Assembly (NCBI GenBank): GCA_903945195.1
Contig: CAJAUT010000005.1
Span: 1 to 35,232 of the forward strand
Direction: 5' to 3'
DNA from: an uncultured bacterium
GTDB taxonomy: Bacteria; Patescibacteriota; Microgenomatia; UBA1400; UBA12108
DNA: 35,232 bases
Within the stretch, counting starts at the first letter, position 1. Every line of letters begins with the position of its first letter. The translations under genes were made by a program, and so were the position numbers. Positions 1-7,325 of this stretch are shown in pieces. The notes beneath the pieces were generated by a model. It worked only from the letters and a program-made list of their open reading frames with translations, ran no database searches and was not told where the DNA came from.

Positions 1-2
1 AA

Positions 3-104
3 TTTACCTATAGAACAGACCTTTTGACCAATATGCCAGAGAAAATGAAAGCCTTTGTGATGCAGTGGAGCGAGGTAGTCCCTGGAACATACGAAGATCA
101 GTAA
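3..104 (+). CDS. 3' end of an unrecognised gene (cut by window edge)
   Basis: An open frame runs from the window edge to a TAA at 102-104 and gives 33 residues ending in VVPGTYEDQ. Only the C-terminus is visible and I do not recognise the family. It is taken as real because it is open from base 3, has no internal stop, and ends just before the convergent gene that stops at 109. The gap between the two stops is 4 nt, typical of this compact region. The neighbour tells nothing about its function. Confidence 0.5.
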   Translation, partial: FTYRTDLLTNMPEKMKAFVMQWSEVVPGTYEDQ

Positions 105-108
105 TCTT

Positions 109-306
109 TTATCCTAGAGCGCTAGTGCTCATAATCAGATAGGCGATGATGATGACTGTGATAAAGATGGATCCTATCGAGACTCCTATCCAGCCATGAC
201 TATCGTAATTCATGATCTTGTTGACCCCTTCTCCAATCAAAGTAAATCCAAAAAGTGATGGCAAGATAAACAGGACCATGAGAAAGCTAGTATCGTTAAA
301 ATTCAT
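109..306 (-). CDS. small two-helix membrane protein, unknown function
   Basis: This 65-residue protein has two hydrophobic stretches, about residues 8-25 and 40-60, separated by a short polar loop (GEGVNKIMNYDSHGW). That suggests a hairpin-like inner-membrane protein. The ATG lies inside the end of the upstream fic gene, with an 11-nt overlap, and is preceded at good distance by GGGGA, so translation is probably coupled to fic. I do not recognise a family. The association with Fic could mean a partner or accessory role, but only position supports this. It ends 4 nt from the stop of the convergent partial gene at the window start. Confidence 0.55.
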   Translation of the reverse strand: MNFNDTSFLMVLFILPSLFGFTLIGEGVNKIMNYDSHGWIGVSIGSIFITVIIIAYLIMSTSALG

Positions 307-1399
307 GGTTATCCCCAGATTTTAGATAATATCTTGTGCCTTTGGTAGAGCCTTTTTTGACTAATAGATTCTTTGTGACGAGATCGCGTAGGTCACGTAG
401 GATAGTATCTTCGGAGACATCTGGGAGTAATTCACGGACATTGCCCATGGAGATCTCGCCGTGACGTTCTATGTACTCAACTAGTTTGATCTGTCTGGAT
501 GTCAGGGTGATCTGGCGGCCTCCGATGGTACTTTTTAAATGTAAATCTAGTGAGAGCTTTTGAACAAGAGACTTGACGCGATTGAATTCGATGGCGATGC
601 CGAGCGTAAAGTACTCGAGCCAACTAGTGAGTTGTCCTGTACCTGCTACTGATTGTAGGGCGGCATAATATTCTTCTGGATGAAGATCATAATATTCTTC
701 TAGGGCAAAGAATTTCTTGACTTCGTAGCCTTCTAAAAATAGTAGTAGTAGGGCCATGGCCCTGGCTGTCCTGCCATTGCCGTCTGTGAAGGGGTGGATA
801 CGTACTAGCTCGTAGTGGAGGATACCAGCACGCAGGAGGGGGTGGACATCTTTGCCTTCTTTGCTGATCATCCACTCAAAGAGTTCATCGACCAAAAAGG
901 GGACATCTAGAGGCCCTGGAGGGCGGAAAGTGATCTCTTTGGTCTCTGTGTTTCTGATAACTACTTTAACTGTTCTGTAGGCCCCTGACTCCTCTGTGGG
1001 CAAGAGTCCTTTGACGGTCAGGCGATGCATTTCCATAAGGATGTGACGAGAGAGCCCCACTTCGCCTTTGGCTTCGCTAGGGGTAAAGGTATCTAGATAA
1101 TCCATGACAGAGCGGTAGTTGATGATCTCTGTGATGTCGCGATCGCGGGCGATGACGGTATTGACCATAGGGCCAGGCCCTGATGCAGGATCTAAAATAT
1201 CTTCTACCTCTTCGAGGTTTAGGTCATTGCCTTCTAAGTGAGTGCCGTGATGGATGATTTTGTTTCTAGCTTCGGTTTGGAAGCGTTTCTCCCAGGCGGG
1301 AACGAGAGGGGCAGAGGTGATAACCTCGCGAGCAGAATCGATAGAGCCTACGTTTTTGAGGATTTGATTGGTGATTGAATACTTTGGATCGTAGGGCAT
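296..1399 (-). CDS. Fic domain protein with C-terminal winged helix
   Basis: The 367-residue protein carries the full Fic active-site motif HPFTDGNGRTAR at residues 202-213; the His is catalytic and the GNGR loop binds the nucleotide phosphates. Fic enzymes usually transfer AMP from ATP to a hydroxyl side chain of a target protein. An N-terminal THLEGN at 53-58 matches the inhibitory-helix region of class II Fic proteins, where the Glu blocks ATP binding; the usual Ser/Thr four residues before the Glu is Gly here and Thr sits one later. Residues about 297-360 look like a winged-helix DNA-binding domain (SEDTILRDLRDLVTKNLL), a common layout in which the protein may regulate its own gene. It overlaps the small membrane gene downstream. 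The target is unknown. The family call is secure; toxin-like behaviour is inference. Confidence 0.9.
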   Translation of the reverse strand: MPYDPKYSITNQILKNVGSIDSAREVITSAPLVPAWEKRFQTEARNKIIHHGTHLEGNDLNLEEVEDILDPASGPGPMVNTVIARDRDITEIINYRSVMDYLDTFTPSEAKGEVGLSRHILMEMHRLTVKGLLPTEESGAYRTVKVVIRNTETKEITFRPPGPLDVPFLVDELFEWMISKEGKDVHPLLRAGILHYELVRIHPFTDGNGRTARAMALLLLFLEGYEVKKFFALEEYYDLHPEEYYAALQSVAGTGQLTSWLEYFTLGIAIEFNRVKSLVQKLSLDLHLKSTIGGRQITLTSRQIKLVEYIERHGEISMGNVRELLPDVSEDTILRDLRDLVTKNLLVKKGSTKGTRYYLKSGDNHEF

Positions 1400-1464
1400 A
1401 ATTCAATTAACGCATTTTTTGCGGGGAAAAGCAAGTCTCGTTCTTGCTAAATCAAAATTTATAT

Positions 1465-1547
1465 CTCCGGTATTATTTTGGATAGAATACAAAATAATTG
1501 CCTGCTTCGCGTCGCATATTTTGTTTTAAGGTAAAATAATAGAGTCG
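1465..1547. repeat. 83-bp intergenic palindromic repeat, copy A
   Basis: This unit begins CTCCGG and ends GAGTCG. Nested complementary arms TATTATTTT (1471-1479) with AAAATAATA (1533-1541), and ACAAAATA (1489-1496) with TATTTTGT (1517-1524), could fold into one long hairpin. A closely similar copy of the same length lies at 4872-4954. Copy A sits between the divergent fic and DNA ligase genes. It may be a small non-autonomous mobile element or a structured RNA; the sequence alone does not decide. Confidence 0.75.
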
Positions 1548-1597
1548 AATAAATTTTATTTCGCAAGAACTGCCTTAGTGCAGATAGGAATGACTAT

Positions 1598-3397
1598 ATG
1601 TTGTTTAGTAAACTCACAGAATATTTTACGCAAATTGAGAGTACGAGTTTGCGTAATGAGAAGACGGTAATTTTGGCAAATATTTTAAAAGAAGCTGATA
1701 AAGATGAGGTTGATAAACTAGTGTATCTAGCGCTAGGAGGCTTACGACCTGCCTTTGACAGACTAGAGTTCCAGATGGCAGACAAGATGATACTGCGCGC
1801 GCTTGGAAAAACGGAAAAAGAGTATCAGGAAGTAGGGGATATTGGAGAGCTGGCAGTGCTTGCCAGACAATCAGATAACTCAGAGAATCAGACTATCAGA
1901 AAGTCAGAAAGTCAGAGTATTCAATCAGTTTATGTAGCGCTAGAAAAGATTGCTTCGGCTAGTGGAGCAGGGAGCCAGGAGAGAAAGGTGGCAGGACTGG
2001 CAAAGCTAGTAGCTGAAATGAACCCAGAAGGGGCAAAATACATTGTGCGCATAGTGTCGGGGAGACTGCGACTAGGATTTAGCGATAAAACTGTGATAGA
2101 TGCTCTTTCATATTTTGAAAACGGGACAAAAGAATATAGTGATGCAATCGACAGGGCATATCAAAGGCGACCTGATGTGGGGGTGCTAGCTAGAATGGTC
2201 AAGGAAATGGGAGTCATAGAAGCAGTAAAGAAAATTGATGTGGTGATAGGGACGCCGATTGTGCCGGCTCTTGCACAGAGACTAAAAACGCCAGTTGAAA
2301 TGATAGAGAAAATGGGAAGAGTATACTGCGAGTCCAAATATGATGGGACGAGGGTGCAGATACATTTTTCAAGAACAAAACTGCAAAGTTCCGATCACTC
2401 GCCTAAAATCGCGCAAAGATCGGAACTAGGGGAACAGGCCAGTATGTTTGAAGATGAGAAACCCAAATTTTTTGTGCGGACATTTACCAGAAATTTGGAT
2501 GAAAGCTCAGAGATGTTTCCGGAGCTGCAGCTGATCTCTGATCAGATAAAAGCTGACGAAGTAATACTGGACTGTGAGGCGGTAGGGTATGACCCAAAGA
2601 CTCTCAAGCTCGTACCTTTTCAGCTGACGATCACGCGCAAGAGGAAGCATGGAATAGAAGAGGCGAGTAGTACAGTACCACTAAGGTTTTTTGTGTTTGA
2701 CATCATGTACAAGGACGGGAAAAGTTTGATAGGACTGCCACTACACGAAAGAAGAAAAATCCTTGCGGATACGATCAAGGATGGGAATGTTCTCGTGGTG
2801 GATGATTTTATTGTGACGGATGATCCTGATATTTTGCGAGAATATCACAAAACACAACTGGCAGCAGGACTAGAAGGCGCACTAGTCAAACAAATTGATG
2901 GACAGTATATGCCAGGTCGCACGGGATTTAACTGGGTCAAGTTTAAGGAAGCTGAAGATAGTAGGGCTAAACTAGCAGACACAATTGATGCTGTGATCAT
3001 GGGATATTATTTAGGCAAAGGGAAGAGAAGCGAGTTTGCACTGGGTGCATTCTTAGTAGGCATACAGCATACGGCTAACGGCGAACAGCAAATATTGACG
3101 CTGGCAAAAGTGGGAACTGGGATAAGTGACGCACAATTTAAAGAACTGGGAGAACGACTAAAAGCATGCGAGGCAAAATCTAAACCAAATGAGTACGAAG
3201 TACCAAAGATACTTACACCCGATGTGTGGGTTGAACCGAAGGTGATAGTAGAGGTCGCAGCGGATGAGATCACGATTTCTCCAACACACTCTGCTGGATA
3301 TGCTTTACGATTTCCTCGTATGGTGAAATTTCGCGATGACAAATCAGCTGACACGATCACAACACTTGAAGAAGTAAAGACCATGTTTGGTATATAG
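1598..3397 (+). CDS. lig: ATP-dependent DNA ligase, archaeal/eukaryal type
   Basis: The 599-residue protein seals nicks in duplex DNA through an enzyme-adenylate intermediate. Motif I is visible as SKYDGTRVQIHF with the adenylated Lys at 247. Further ligase motifs follow: FVRTFTRNLDE, the acidic ILDCEAVGYD, GLEGALVKQ, and a C-terminal OB-fold ending in GYALRFPRMVKFRDDK. Order and length fit the archaeal DNA ligase family (about 560-600 aa): N-terminal DNA-binding domain, nucleotidyltransferase core, OB domain. Between motif I and FVRTFTRN lies an unusual insert of about 25-30 residues coded by a hairpin-forming segment (2387-2427). A second low-complexity stretch rich in Ser, Gln and Asn is at residues about 88-108. 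The start has only a weak AGGA upstream. An MFS gene follows after 7 nt. Replication or repair use is not decided; whether a bacterial LigA also exists lies outside the window. Confidence 0.93.
   Translation: MLFSKLTEYFTQIESTSLRNEKTVILANILKEADKDEVDKLVYLALGGLRPAFDRLEFQMADKMILRALGKTEKEYQEVGDIGELAVLARQSDNSENQTIRKSESQSIQSVYVALEKIASASGAGSQERKVAGLAKLVAEMNPEGAKYIVRIVSGRLRLGFSDKTVIDALSYFENGTKEYSDAIDRAYQRRPDVGVLARMVKEMGVIEAVKKIDVVIGTPIVPALAQRLKTPVEMIEKMGRVYCESKYDGTRVQIHFSRTKLQSSDHSPKIAQRSELGEQASMFEDEKPKFFVRTFTRNLDESSEMFPELQLISDQIKADEVILDCEAVGYDPKTLKLVPFQLTITRKRKHGIEEASSTVPLRFFVFDIMYKDGKSLIGLPLHERRKILADTIKDGNVLVVDDFIVTDDPDILREYHKTQLAAGLEGALVKQIDGQYMPGRTGFNWVKFKEAEDSRAKLADTIDAVIMGYYLGKGKRSEFALGAFLVGIQHTANGEQQILTLAKVGTGISDAQFKELGERLKACEAKSKPNEYEVPKILTPDVWVEPKVIVEVAADEITISPTHSAGYALRFPRMVKFRDDKSADTITTLEEVKTMFGI
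2387..2427. repeat. inverted repeat inside lig (in-frame insert)
   Basis: Perfect 10-bp arms AGTTCCGATC (2387-2396) and GATCGGAACT (2418-2427) flank a 21-nt loop. The segment codes for part of a non-conserved insert directly after ligase motif I, at a place where archaeal homologues normally run straight on to the next strand. This suggests a palindromic element that entered in frame without destroying the gene. Confidence 0.75.
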
Positions 3398-3404
3398 TGG
3401 ATAT

Positions 3405-4571
3405 ATGAGGATTTGGCACAGAGATATCGATTCGACTCATGCTTTTTATATAAACGGATTACTTCGAGCTTTGTTTGTAGCCCTGACTTCGATTTTTGTG
3501 CCGCTGTTTATTTATTCACTTAAATCGTCTTTGATGTTGGTAGTACTTTATTATGTGATTGAGAGATTGATTGTGGTGTTTATAGTATTTCCACTATCTA
3601 AACTAATTGAAAAAATAGGATTCCGTAGAAGTATTGCGTTGTCGGTGATATTTTTAATGGGCTATACAATTTGTTTATATTTAGCAAAAAGCAATTTTTT
3701 ATGGATTTGGATTGCTGCTATTTGTGGAGGAATCCAGATACCTACCTACTGGATATCGCGCGACTCGGCTTTGTCTCAGGACATCGAGGGCAAAAGGATG
3801 GGGAAGAAGCTCGGGTACTTGATGGTACTTGAGAATATTGCTAGTTTGCTTGGACCTTTTGCGGGAGGGTTGATTGTGATGTTTGCAGGATATCCGACAT
3901 TGTTTTTGATGGGACTCACAATCTTGTTTTTGTCTGTAATACCTCTGTGGGGGATGCCGAGTCATAGTCATAAAAATGGAGTATCGGTAAGCGGTTTTTG
4001 GTATTTTTTGACAAATGGGAGATATTTGCACCAAGCTGTGGCAAATTTTGGCAGTGCGATGAATGATTATGGTAACGCGGTGATATGGCCACTACTGATT
4101 TTTTTGCAAGGTATCAAAGAAGCAAAGCTGGGGGCTGTATATAGTGGAGTGGCTGTTGCAGCTATACTCATGCAGTATTTTACGGGTCCTTGGTTTGATA
4201 AACTGCGAGCAAAGAAGGGTTATGCTGATGAGGGGGTATATGGATTTGTCAGTGTTGGGGTAGCTATGGCATGGGTAGGGAGATTTTTTGTTTCTGGCAT
4301 ATATCAAATTGCTAGTTTGGATATCTCTAGACAATTATTTAGTGCGATTCATGGTAATTTTTATGCTGACTATATGCATTTAGGGGGAAAGAGGATGGGG
4401 TCTATAGCATACTGGGTGTATATGGAAATCATATATTCTCTTGGAGCGATCACAGTGTTTGGGGTGATGGCGGTAGGTATATATTTTGGAATCTGGAAGG
4501 AATTAGTGATGGGGACTATTGCACTTTGGAGTCTGGCGACTATAGTGATGGCAAGGGAAAGCAATCTATGA
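3405..4571 (+). CDS. major facilitator superfamily (MFS) transporter
   Basis: The 388-residue protein has about 11-12 hydrophobic segments spread over its length and basic loops such as KLIEKIGFRRS between the second and third helices, where MFS proteins carry the GxxxDRxGRR-like loop. A second basic stretch near the middle (DKLRAKKGYADEG) corresponds to the equivalent loop of the C-terminal half. The substrate cannot be read from the sequence. I chose ATG 3405 over the upstream TTG inside the ligase gene because MRIWHRDID begins just before the first helix. It starts 7 nt after the ligase stop, and its TGA overlaps the ATG of the next gene (ATGA at 4568), so the three genes probably form one transcription unit. 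Confidence 0.8.
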   Translation: MRIWHRDIDSTHAFYINGLLRALFVALTSIFVPLFIYSLKSSLMLVVLYYVIERLIVVFIVFPLSKLIEKIGFRRSIALSVIFLMGYTICLYLAKSNFLWIWIAAICGGIQIPTYWISRDSALSQDIEGKRMGKKLGYLMVLENIASLLGPFAGGLIVMFAGYPTLFLMGLTILFLSVIPLWGMPSHSHKNGVSVSGFWYFLTNGRYLHQAVANFGSAMNDYGNAVIWPLLIFLQGIKEAKLGAVYSGVAVAAILMQYFTGPWFDKLRAKKGYADEGVYGFVSVGVAMAWVGRFFVSGIYQIASLDISRQLFSAIHGNFYADYMHLGGKRMGSIAYWVYMEIIYSLGAITVFGVMAVGIYFGIWKELVMGTIALWSLATIVMARESNL

Positions 4572-4870
4572 CAACTGCCACGCAACCTACACTGCTTGGA
4601 GATATCCTAAAGAAATTTGAGGGGAGAAATGATGGGAAGTATATATCGCAAGAATTCCAGGATTATGGATATAGACTGGCGGTGGATTTAAATGATATGG
4701 ATCACAAGTCTTTATATATCCGGATGGCCAAGACAGTGCCTAGGGCGACGCTTGAGAGTGCTCGGTCTTTTGTGATTGATGCGCCGAATGTGAAAAATAA
4801 AGGTAGGTTGTTTATGTGGAAAATATCGGATTTGAAGAAGAGTCAGAGTATGTCGAACAAAAATTTGTGA
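4568..4870 (+). CDS. small soluble protein of unknown function
   Basis: A 100-residue protein beginning MTTATQPTLLGDILKKF. Its ATG overlaps the stop of the MFS gene (ATGA), indicating translational coupling, so I prefer this start to the in-frame ATG 42 nt upstream inside the transporter gene. The protein has no membrane segment. It is mixed charged with a short aromatic block (FQDYGYRLAVDLND) and a basic C-terminus (LKKSQSMSNKNL). I recognise no family. The repeat element and a rho-independent terminator follow immediately, so it is the last gene of the lig-MFS unit. Confidence 0.6.
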   Translation: MTTATQPTLLGDILKKFEGRNDGKYISQEFQDYGYRLAVDLNDMDHKSLYIRMAKTVPRATLESARSFVIDAPNVKNKGRLFMWKISDLKKSQSMSNKNL

Positions 4871-4871
4871 G

Positions 4872-4954
4872 CTCCGGTATTATTTTTGATCGAATACAAA
4901 ATATTTGTCTGCTGACGCGTCGCATATTTTGTTAAAAGTAAAATAATAGAGTCG
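4872..4954. repeat. 83-bp intergenic palindromic repeat, copy B
   Basis: Same length and same ends (CTCCGG, GAGTCG) as the copy at 1465-1547, about 85% identical by eye, with a few compensating single-base insertions. The arms TATTATTTT (4878-4886) / AAAATAATA (4940-4948) and ACAAAATA (4896-4903) / TATTTTGT (4925-4932) are fully conserved between the copies, while the loop between them varies. That pattern suggests the folded form matters. Here the right end merges into a terminator. Confidence 0.75.
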
Positions 4955-4985
4955 TCAAAATTTTATTCGACAAACTCTATTTTTT
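4946..4985 (+). terminator. rho-independent terminator after the lig-MFS unit
   Basis: The arms ATAGAGT (4946-4952) and ACTCTAT (4974-4980) pair, with an inner GTC/GAC, followed at once by a run of T (4981-4985, then ATTT). The 5' arm is made from the last bases of the repeat element copy B, so the element contributes half of the terminator. Confidence 0.65.
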
Positions 4986-5005
4986 ATTTCGTGTATATTT
5001 AAGGT

Positions 5006-5551
5006 ATGAAGAGATATATACTTTCACATTTACCTATGGCTCTTGCGTACAGTGTGTTTGTGTTTGTGATACGCGCAGGATGGAGTGATCCACTACCTTG
5101 GATATGGTTTGTGCTAGGAGCAGTTGCCGGGGTACTAGTGCTGTTTGCTGATCGAATTGTTTATACCTATAGTTATCCTAGTGCGCAGATCTCGCAACAG
5201 TTTGCGTGGTATATGAAGGCTAAAAAATATCTAAGTGCCTTTGAACTACTAGACGTGCGCAGACTAGAACAAGAGAGACTTACCTTTAGATCCTCACTAT
5301 TTATGGTGATATGGATACCGCTGGCTTTTTTTGCACTCACCTCTACGGCAGGACTATTTGGTAAGGGAGTGGTCATGGGGCTGATGCTACATATTTTGGC
5401 TGATGCCTGGAGACTACAACAAAAAGAACCTAGGAGGCTGCATATAAGACTGTTTTGGCTGATAAAGAGAGAGATCACTGATGAAGAGAGACTGGTATTT
5501 ATGTATATATTATCGGGAATTTTTATATTCTTTAGTTTTTTGGTGGGATGA
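5006..5551 (+). CDS. integral membrane protein, unknown
   Basis: The 181-residue protein has about five hydrophobic segments: residues 8-25, 29-47, 97-115, 117-133 and 163-180. A charged cytosolic-type stretch lies between the second and third (FAWYMKAKKYLSAFELLDVRRLEQERL). The segment GLMLHILADAWR resembles, only loosely, the His/Asp-containing helices of membrane-bound hydrolases; with one His and one Asp this is not enough to claim activity. A -10-like TATATT (4994-4999) lies 6 nt before the ATG and there is no Shine-Dalgarno sequence, so the message is probably leaderless. Its stop overlaps the lgt start (ATGATG), so the two are likely co-expressed. I do not recognise the family. Confidence 0.65.
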   Translation: MKRYILSHLPMALAYSVFVFVIRAGWSDPLPWIWFVLGAVAGVLVLFADRIVYTYSYPSAQISQQFAWYMKAKKYLSAFELLDVRRLEQERLTFRSSLFMVIWIPLAFFALTSTAGLFGKGVVMGLMLHILADAWRLQQKEPRRLHIRLFWLIKREITDEERLVFMYILSGIFIFFSFLVG

Positions 5552-6063
5552 TGTTTCATTTGTATGGTTTGTTTATCGGGATAGCGATAGTTGCGGGGTA
5601 CAGCATTGCAGAAAAGATAGAGCCAAGAGTAAAAGACGGAGCAGGGTATGTGATAATTGCTGGAATAGTGGGGGCGAGAATATATCATGTAATTGATTTT
5701 TGGTCGTATTACAGTCTACATTTGAATGAAATATTTTATGTGTGGAATGGAGGATTATCTATCTGGGGAGCTCTAATACTGGGGTCTATTGCACTTTGGC
5801 TTTACTTTAAGGGTCGGACCCTTAAAGTGATGGGAGCGGCGGCGACGGGACTGCCACTAGCGCAAGCGATAGGAAGGATAGGAAACGCGGTTAACCATGA
5901 GTTTGTAAATCCAGTGCTTGGGATACCGTGGTGGGGGATGGAAGCAATACTTGACCTTATGTTGTTTGGGATCATTTGGATGTGCCCTTTGAAATATAGA
6001 ATTTGGGTATATTTTGTGGGTTATGGCCTCATTCGATACTTTTTGAACCCGTTTAGACAATAG
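5548..6063 (+). CDS. lgt: short prolipoprotein diacylglyceryl transferase (Lgt) homologue
   Basis: Lgt transfers diacylglycerol from phosphatidylglycerol to the lipobox Cys of prolipoproteins at the membrane. The 171-residue protein keeps the family's landmarks in order: GARIYHVI, WNGGLSIWGALI, the signature AIGRIGNAVNHEF with its essential Arg, and a C-terminal YGLIRYFLNPFR with the second key Arg. It is much shorter than usual (about 260-290 aa). The periplasmic head region is reduced, and the block normally seen between the signature and the last helices is largely missing. The His of the SxHGG motif in many Lgt proteins is Trp here, as I recall it is in some actinobacterial Lgts. It overlaps the preceding membrane gene by 4 nt. 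Activity is likely but not certain given the shortening. Confidence 0.8.
   Translation: MMFHLYGLFIGIAIVAGYSIAEKIEPRVKDGAGYVIIAGIVGARIYHVIDFWSYYSLHLNEIFYVWNGGLSIWGALILGSIALWLYFKGRTLKVMGAAATGLPLAQAIGRIGNAVNHEFVNPVLGIPWWGMEAILDLMLFGIIWMCPLKYRIWVYFVGYGLIRYFLNPFRQ
5804..5828. repeat. perfect inverted repeat inside lgt
   Basis: Eleven-bp arms ACTTTAAGGGT (5804-5814) and ACCCTTAAAGT (5818-5828) surround a 3-nt loop. It codes for LYFKGRTLKVMG in the loop between two membrane helices of Lgt, a tolerant site. It is one of several tight palindromes found inside coding genes of this window. Confidence 0.7.
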
Positions 6064-6109
6064 GGATGTTGTGATAGGATTGATCTGTTAAAAATATGGA
6101 GGAATAAAT

Positions 6110-6439
6110 ATGGCAGGAGCCAATACAATAGTTTTTAGTGACGCAAACTTTGCTGACGAAGTGATAAATGCAAAAGGCAAAGTGATGGTAGATTTTTGGG
6201 CTACATGGTGTGGGCCATGTGTGATGGCAGGACCAGTAGTTGATGCTATGGCAGATGATTACAAGGGTAAAGTAAAGATCGGCAAGCTAGATGTGGATGC
6301 TAACCAAGAGACTGCTGCGAAATACAATGTGATGAGTATCCCAACTGTGATCTTGTTTAAAGATGGCAAAGAAATCGCACGTAAAGTAGGTTTTGCTGGA
6401 CGACCTATGTATGAAAATTTGCTAAAGACAGCAGAGTGA
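6110..6439 (+). CDS. trxA: thioredoxin
   Basis: The 109-residue protein has the canonical thioredoxin active site WCGPC (Cys34 and Cys37), the cis-Pro loop MSIPTVILFKDG, and the usual length. It reduces disulphides of cytosolic proteins and is recycled by thioredoxin reductase, whose gene begins 1 nt after its stop. A strong ribosome binding site GGAGGA lies 7 nt before the ATG, in contrast to the leaderless genes around it. There is no signal peptide, so it acts in the cytosol. Confidence 0.96.
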   Translation: MAGANTIVFSDANFADEVINAKGKVMVDFWATWCGPCVMAGPVVDAMADDYKGKVKIGKLDVDANQETAAKYNVMSIPTVILFKDGKEIARKVGFAGRPMYENLLKTAE

Positions 6440-6440
6440 T

Positions 6441-7325
6441 ATGAACAAACATAAAATCGCAATTATAGGTTCGGGGCCTGCAGGTTACGCTGCAGCTATA
6501 TATACAAGTCGTGCTGATATAGACACGACTATATATGCTGGGGAGGAGCCTGGAGGACAACTAACCAAAACCACAGAGATAGAAAACTATCCTGGGGTGA
6601 TGGGCAAGACAGGGCCAGAGCTCATGCTGATCATGCAAGAACAGGCGACCAAGTTTGGAGCGAAAATGGTGTATGAGACTGTAAGTGATTTGGACAAATT
6701 GCGAAGTGAATATGATGGGGTAATCCTAGCTATGGGTGCTAGTCCACGCCTGCTTGGAGTGGGAGAAGAAAAATACTGGGGCAAGGGATTTAGTACTTGT
6801 GCAGTGTGTGACAGCGCTTTTTACCGCGGTAAAAATGTGTGTGTTGTAGGAGGAGGGGACGCGGCCATAGAGGATGCTGTGGCACTGACCAAATTTGCGA
6901 CTCATGTGACTATATTTGTGCGAGGAAGTGAGTTCCGCGCCAGTAAGATCATGCAAAAAAGAGTTGAGGCAAACTCTGACAAAATCACAGTGATGTGGAA
7001 AACGAATTTGAAAAAAATTGAAGGTGATAGAGTAGAAACTTTGACACTGGACATAGACGGCAAGGAGGAAGTGGTAAAAACTGATGGACTATTTTTTGCC
7101 ATAGGGCACAAGCCTGCGACTGATTTTTTGAAAAATACTAAAGTAGAAATGGACACAGAAGGGTATGTAAAACCAGGAAATGGTGTGTGGCCTACGATGA
7201 CGACGGTAGAAGGAGTGTTTGTGGCAGGTGACTGTAGTGATCACCGTTATAGACAGGCTGCAACTGCTGCTGGGACGGGAGTGCAGGCGGCACTAGACAT
7301 AGAGAGATGGCTGGAATCAAAATGA
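6441..7325 (+). CDS. trxB: thioredoxin reductase
   Basis: This 294-residue FAD-containing enzyme reduces thioredoxin with a nicotinamide nucleotide. Visible are the FAD-binding GSGPAG (10-15), the redox pair CAVC (Cys120 and Cys123), the second nucleotide-binding GGGDAA (137-142), and the C-terminal FAD motif GVFVAGDCSDHRYRQAATAAG. The NADPH-selecting motif HRRxxFR of E. coli TrxB reads VRGSEFR here, so the His and the second Arg are lost; that may loosen NADPH specificity or mean use of NADH. The gene directly follows trxA, and its stop overlaps the next ATG (7322), linking it to the malic enzyme that could supply reduced cofactor. Confidence 0.95.
   Translation: MNKHKIAIIGSGPAGYAAAIYTSRADIDTTIYAGEEPGGQLTKTTEIENYPGVMGKTGPELMLIMQEQATKFGAKMVYETVSDLDKLRSEYDGVILAMGASPRLLGVGEEKYWGKGFSTCAVCDSAFYRGKNVCVVGGGDAAIEDAVALTKFATHVTIFVRGSEFRASKIMQKRVEANSDKITVMWKTNLKKIEGDRVETLTLDIDGKEEVVKTDGLFFAIGHKPATDFLKNTKVEMDTEGYVKPGNGVWPTMTTVEGVFVAGDCSDHRYRQAATAAGTGVQAALDIERWLESK

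Noticed and set aside
3387-3404. Earlier TTG start for the MFS gene
   Set aside because: It lies within the ligase gene, and the ATG at 3405 fits the helix layout and spacing better.
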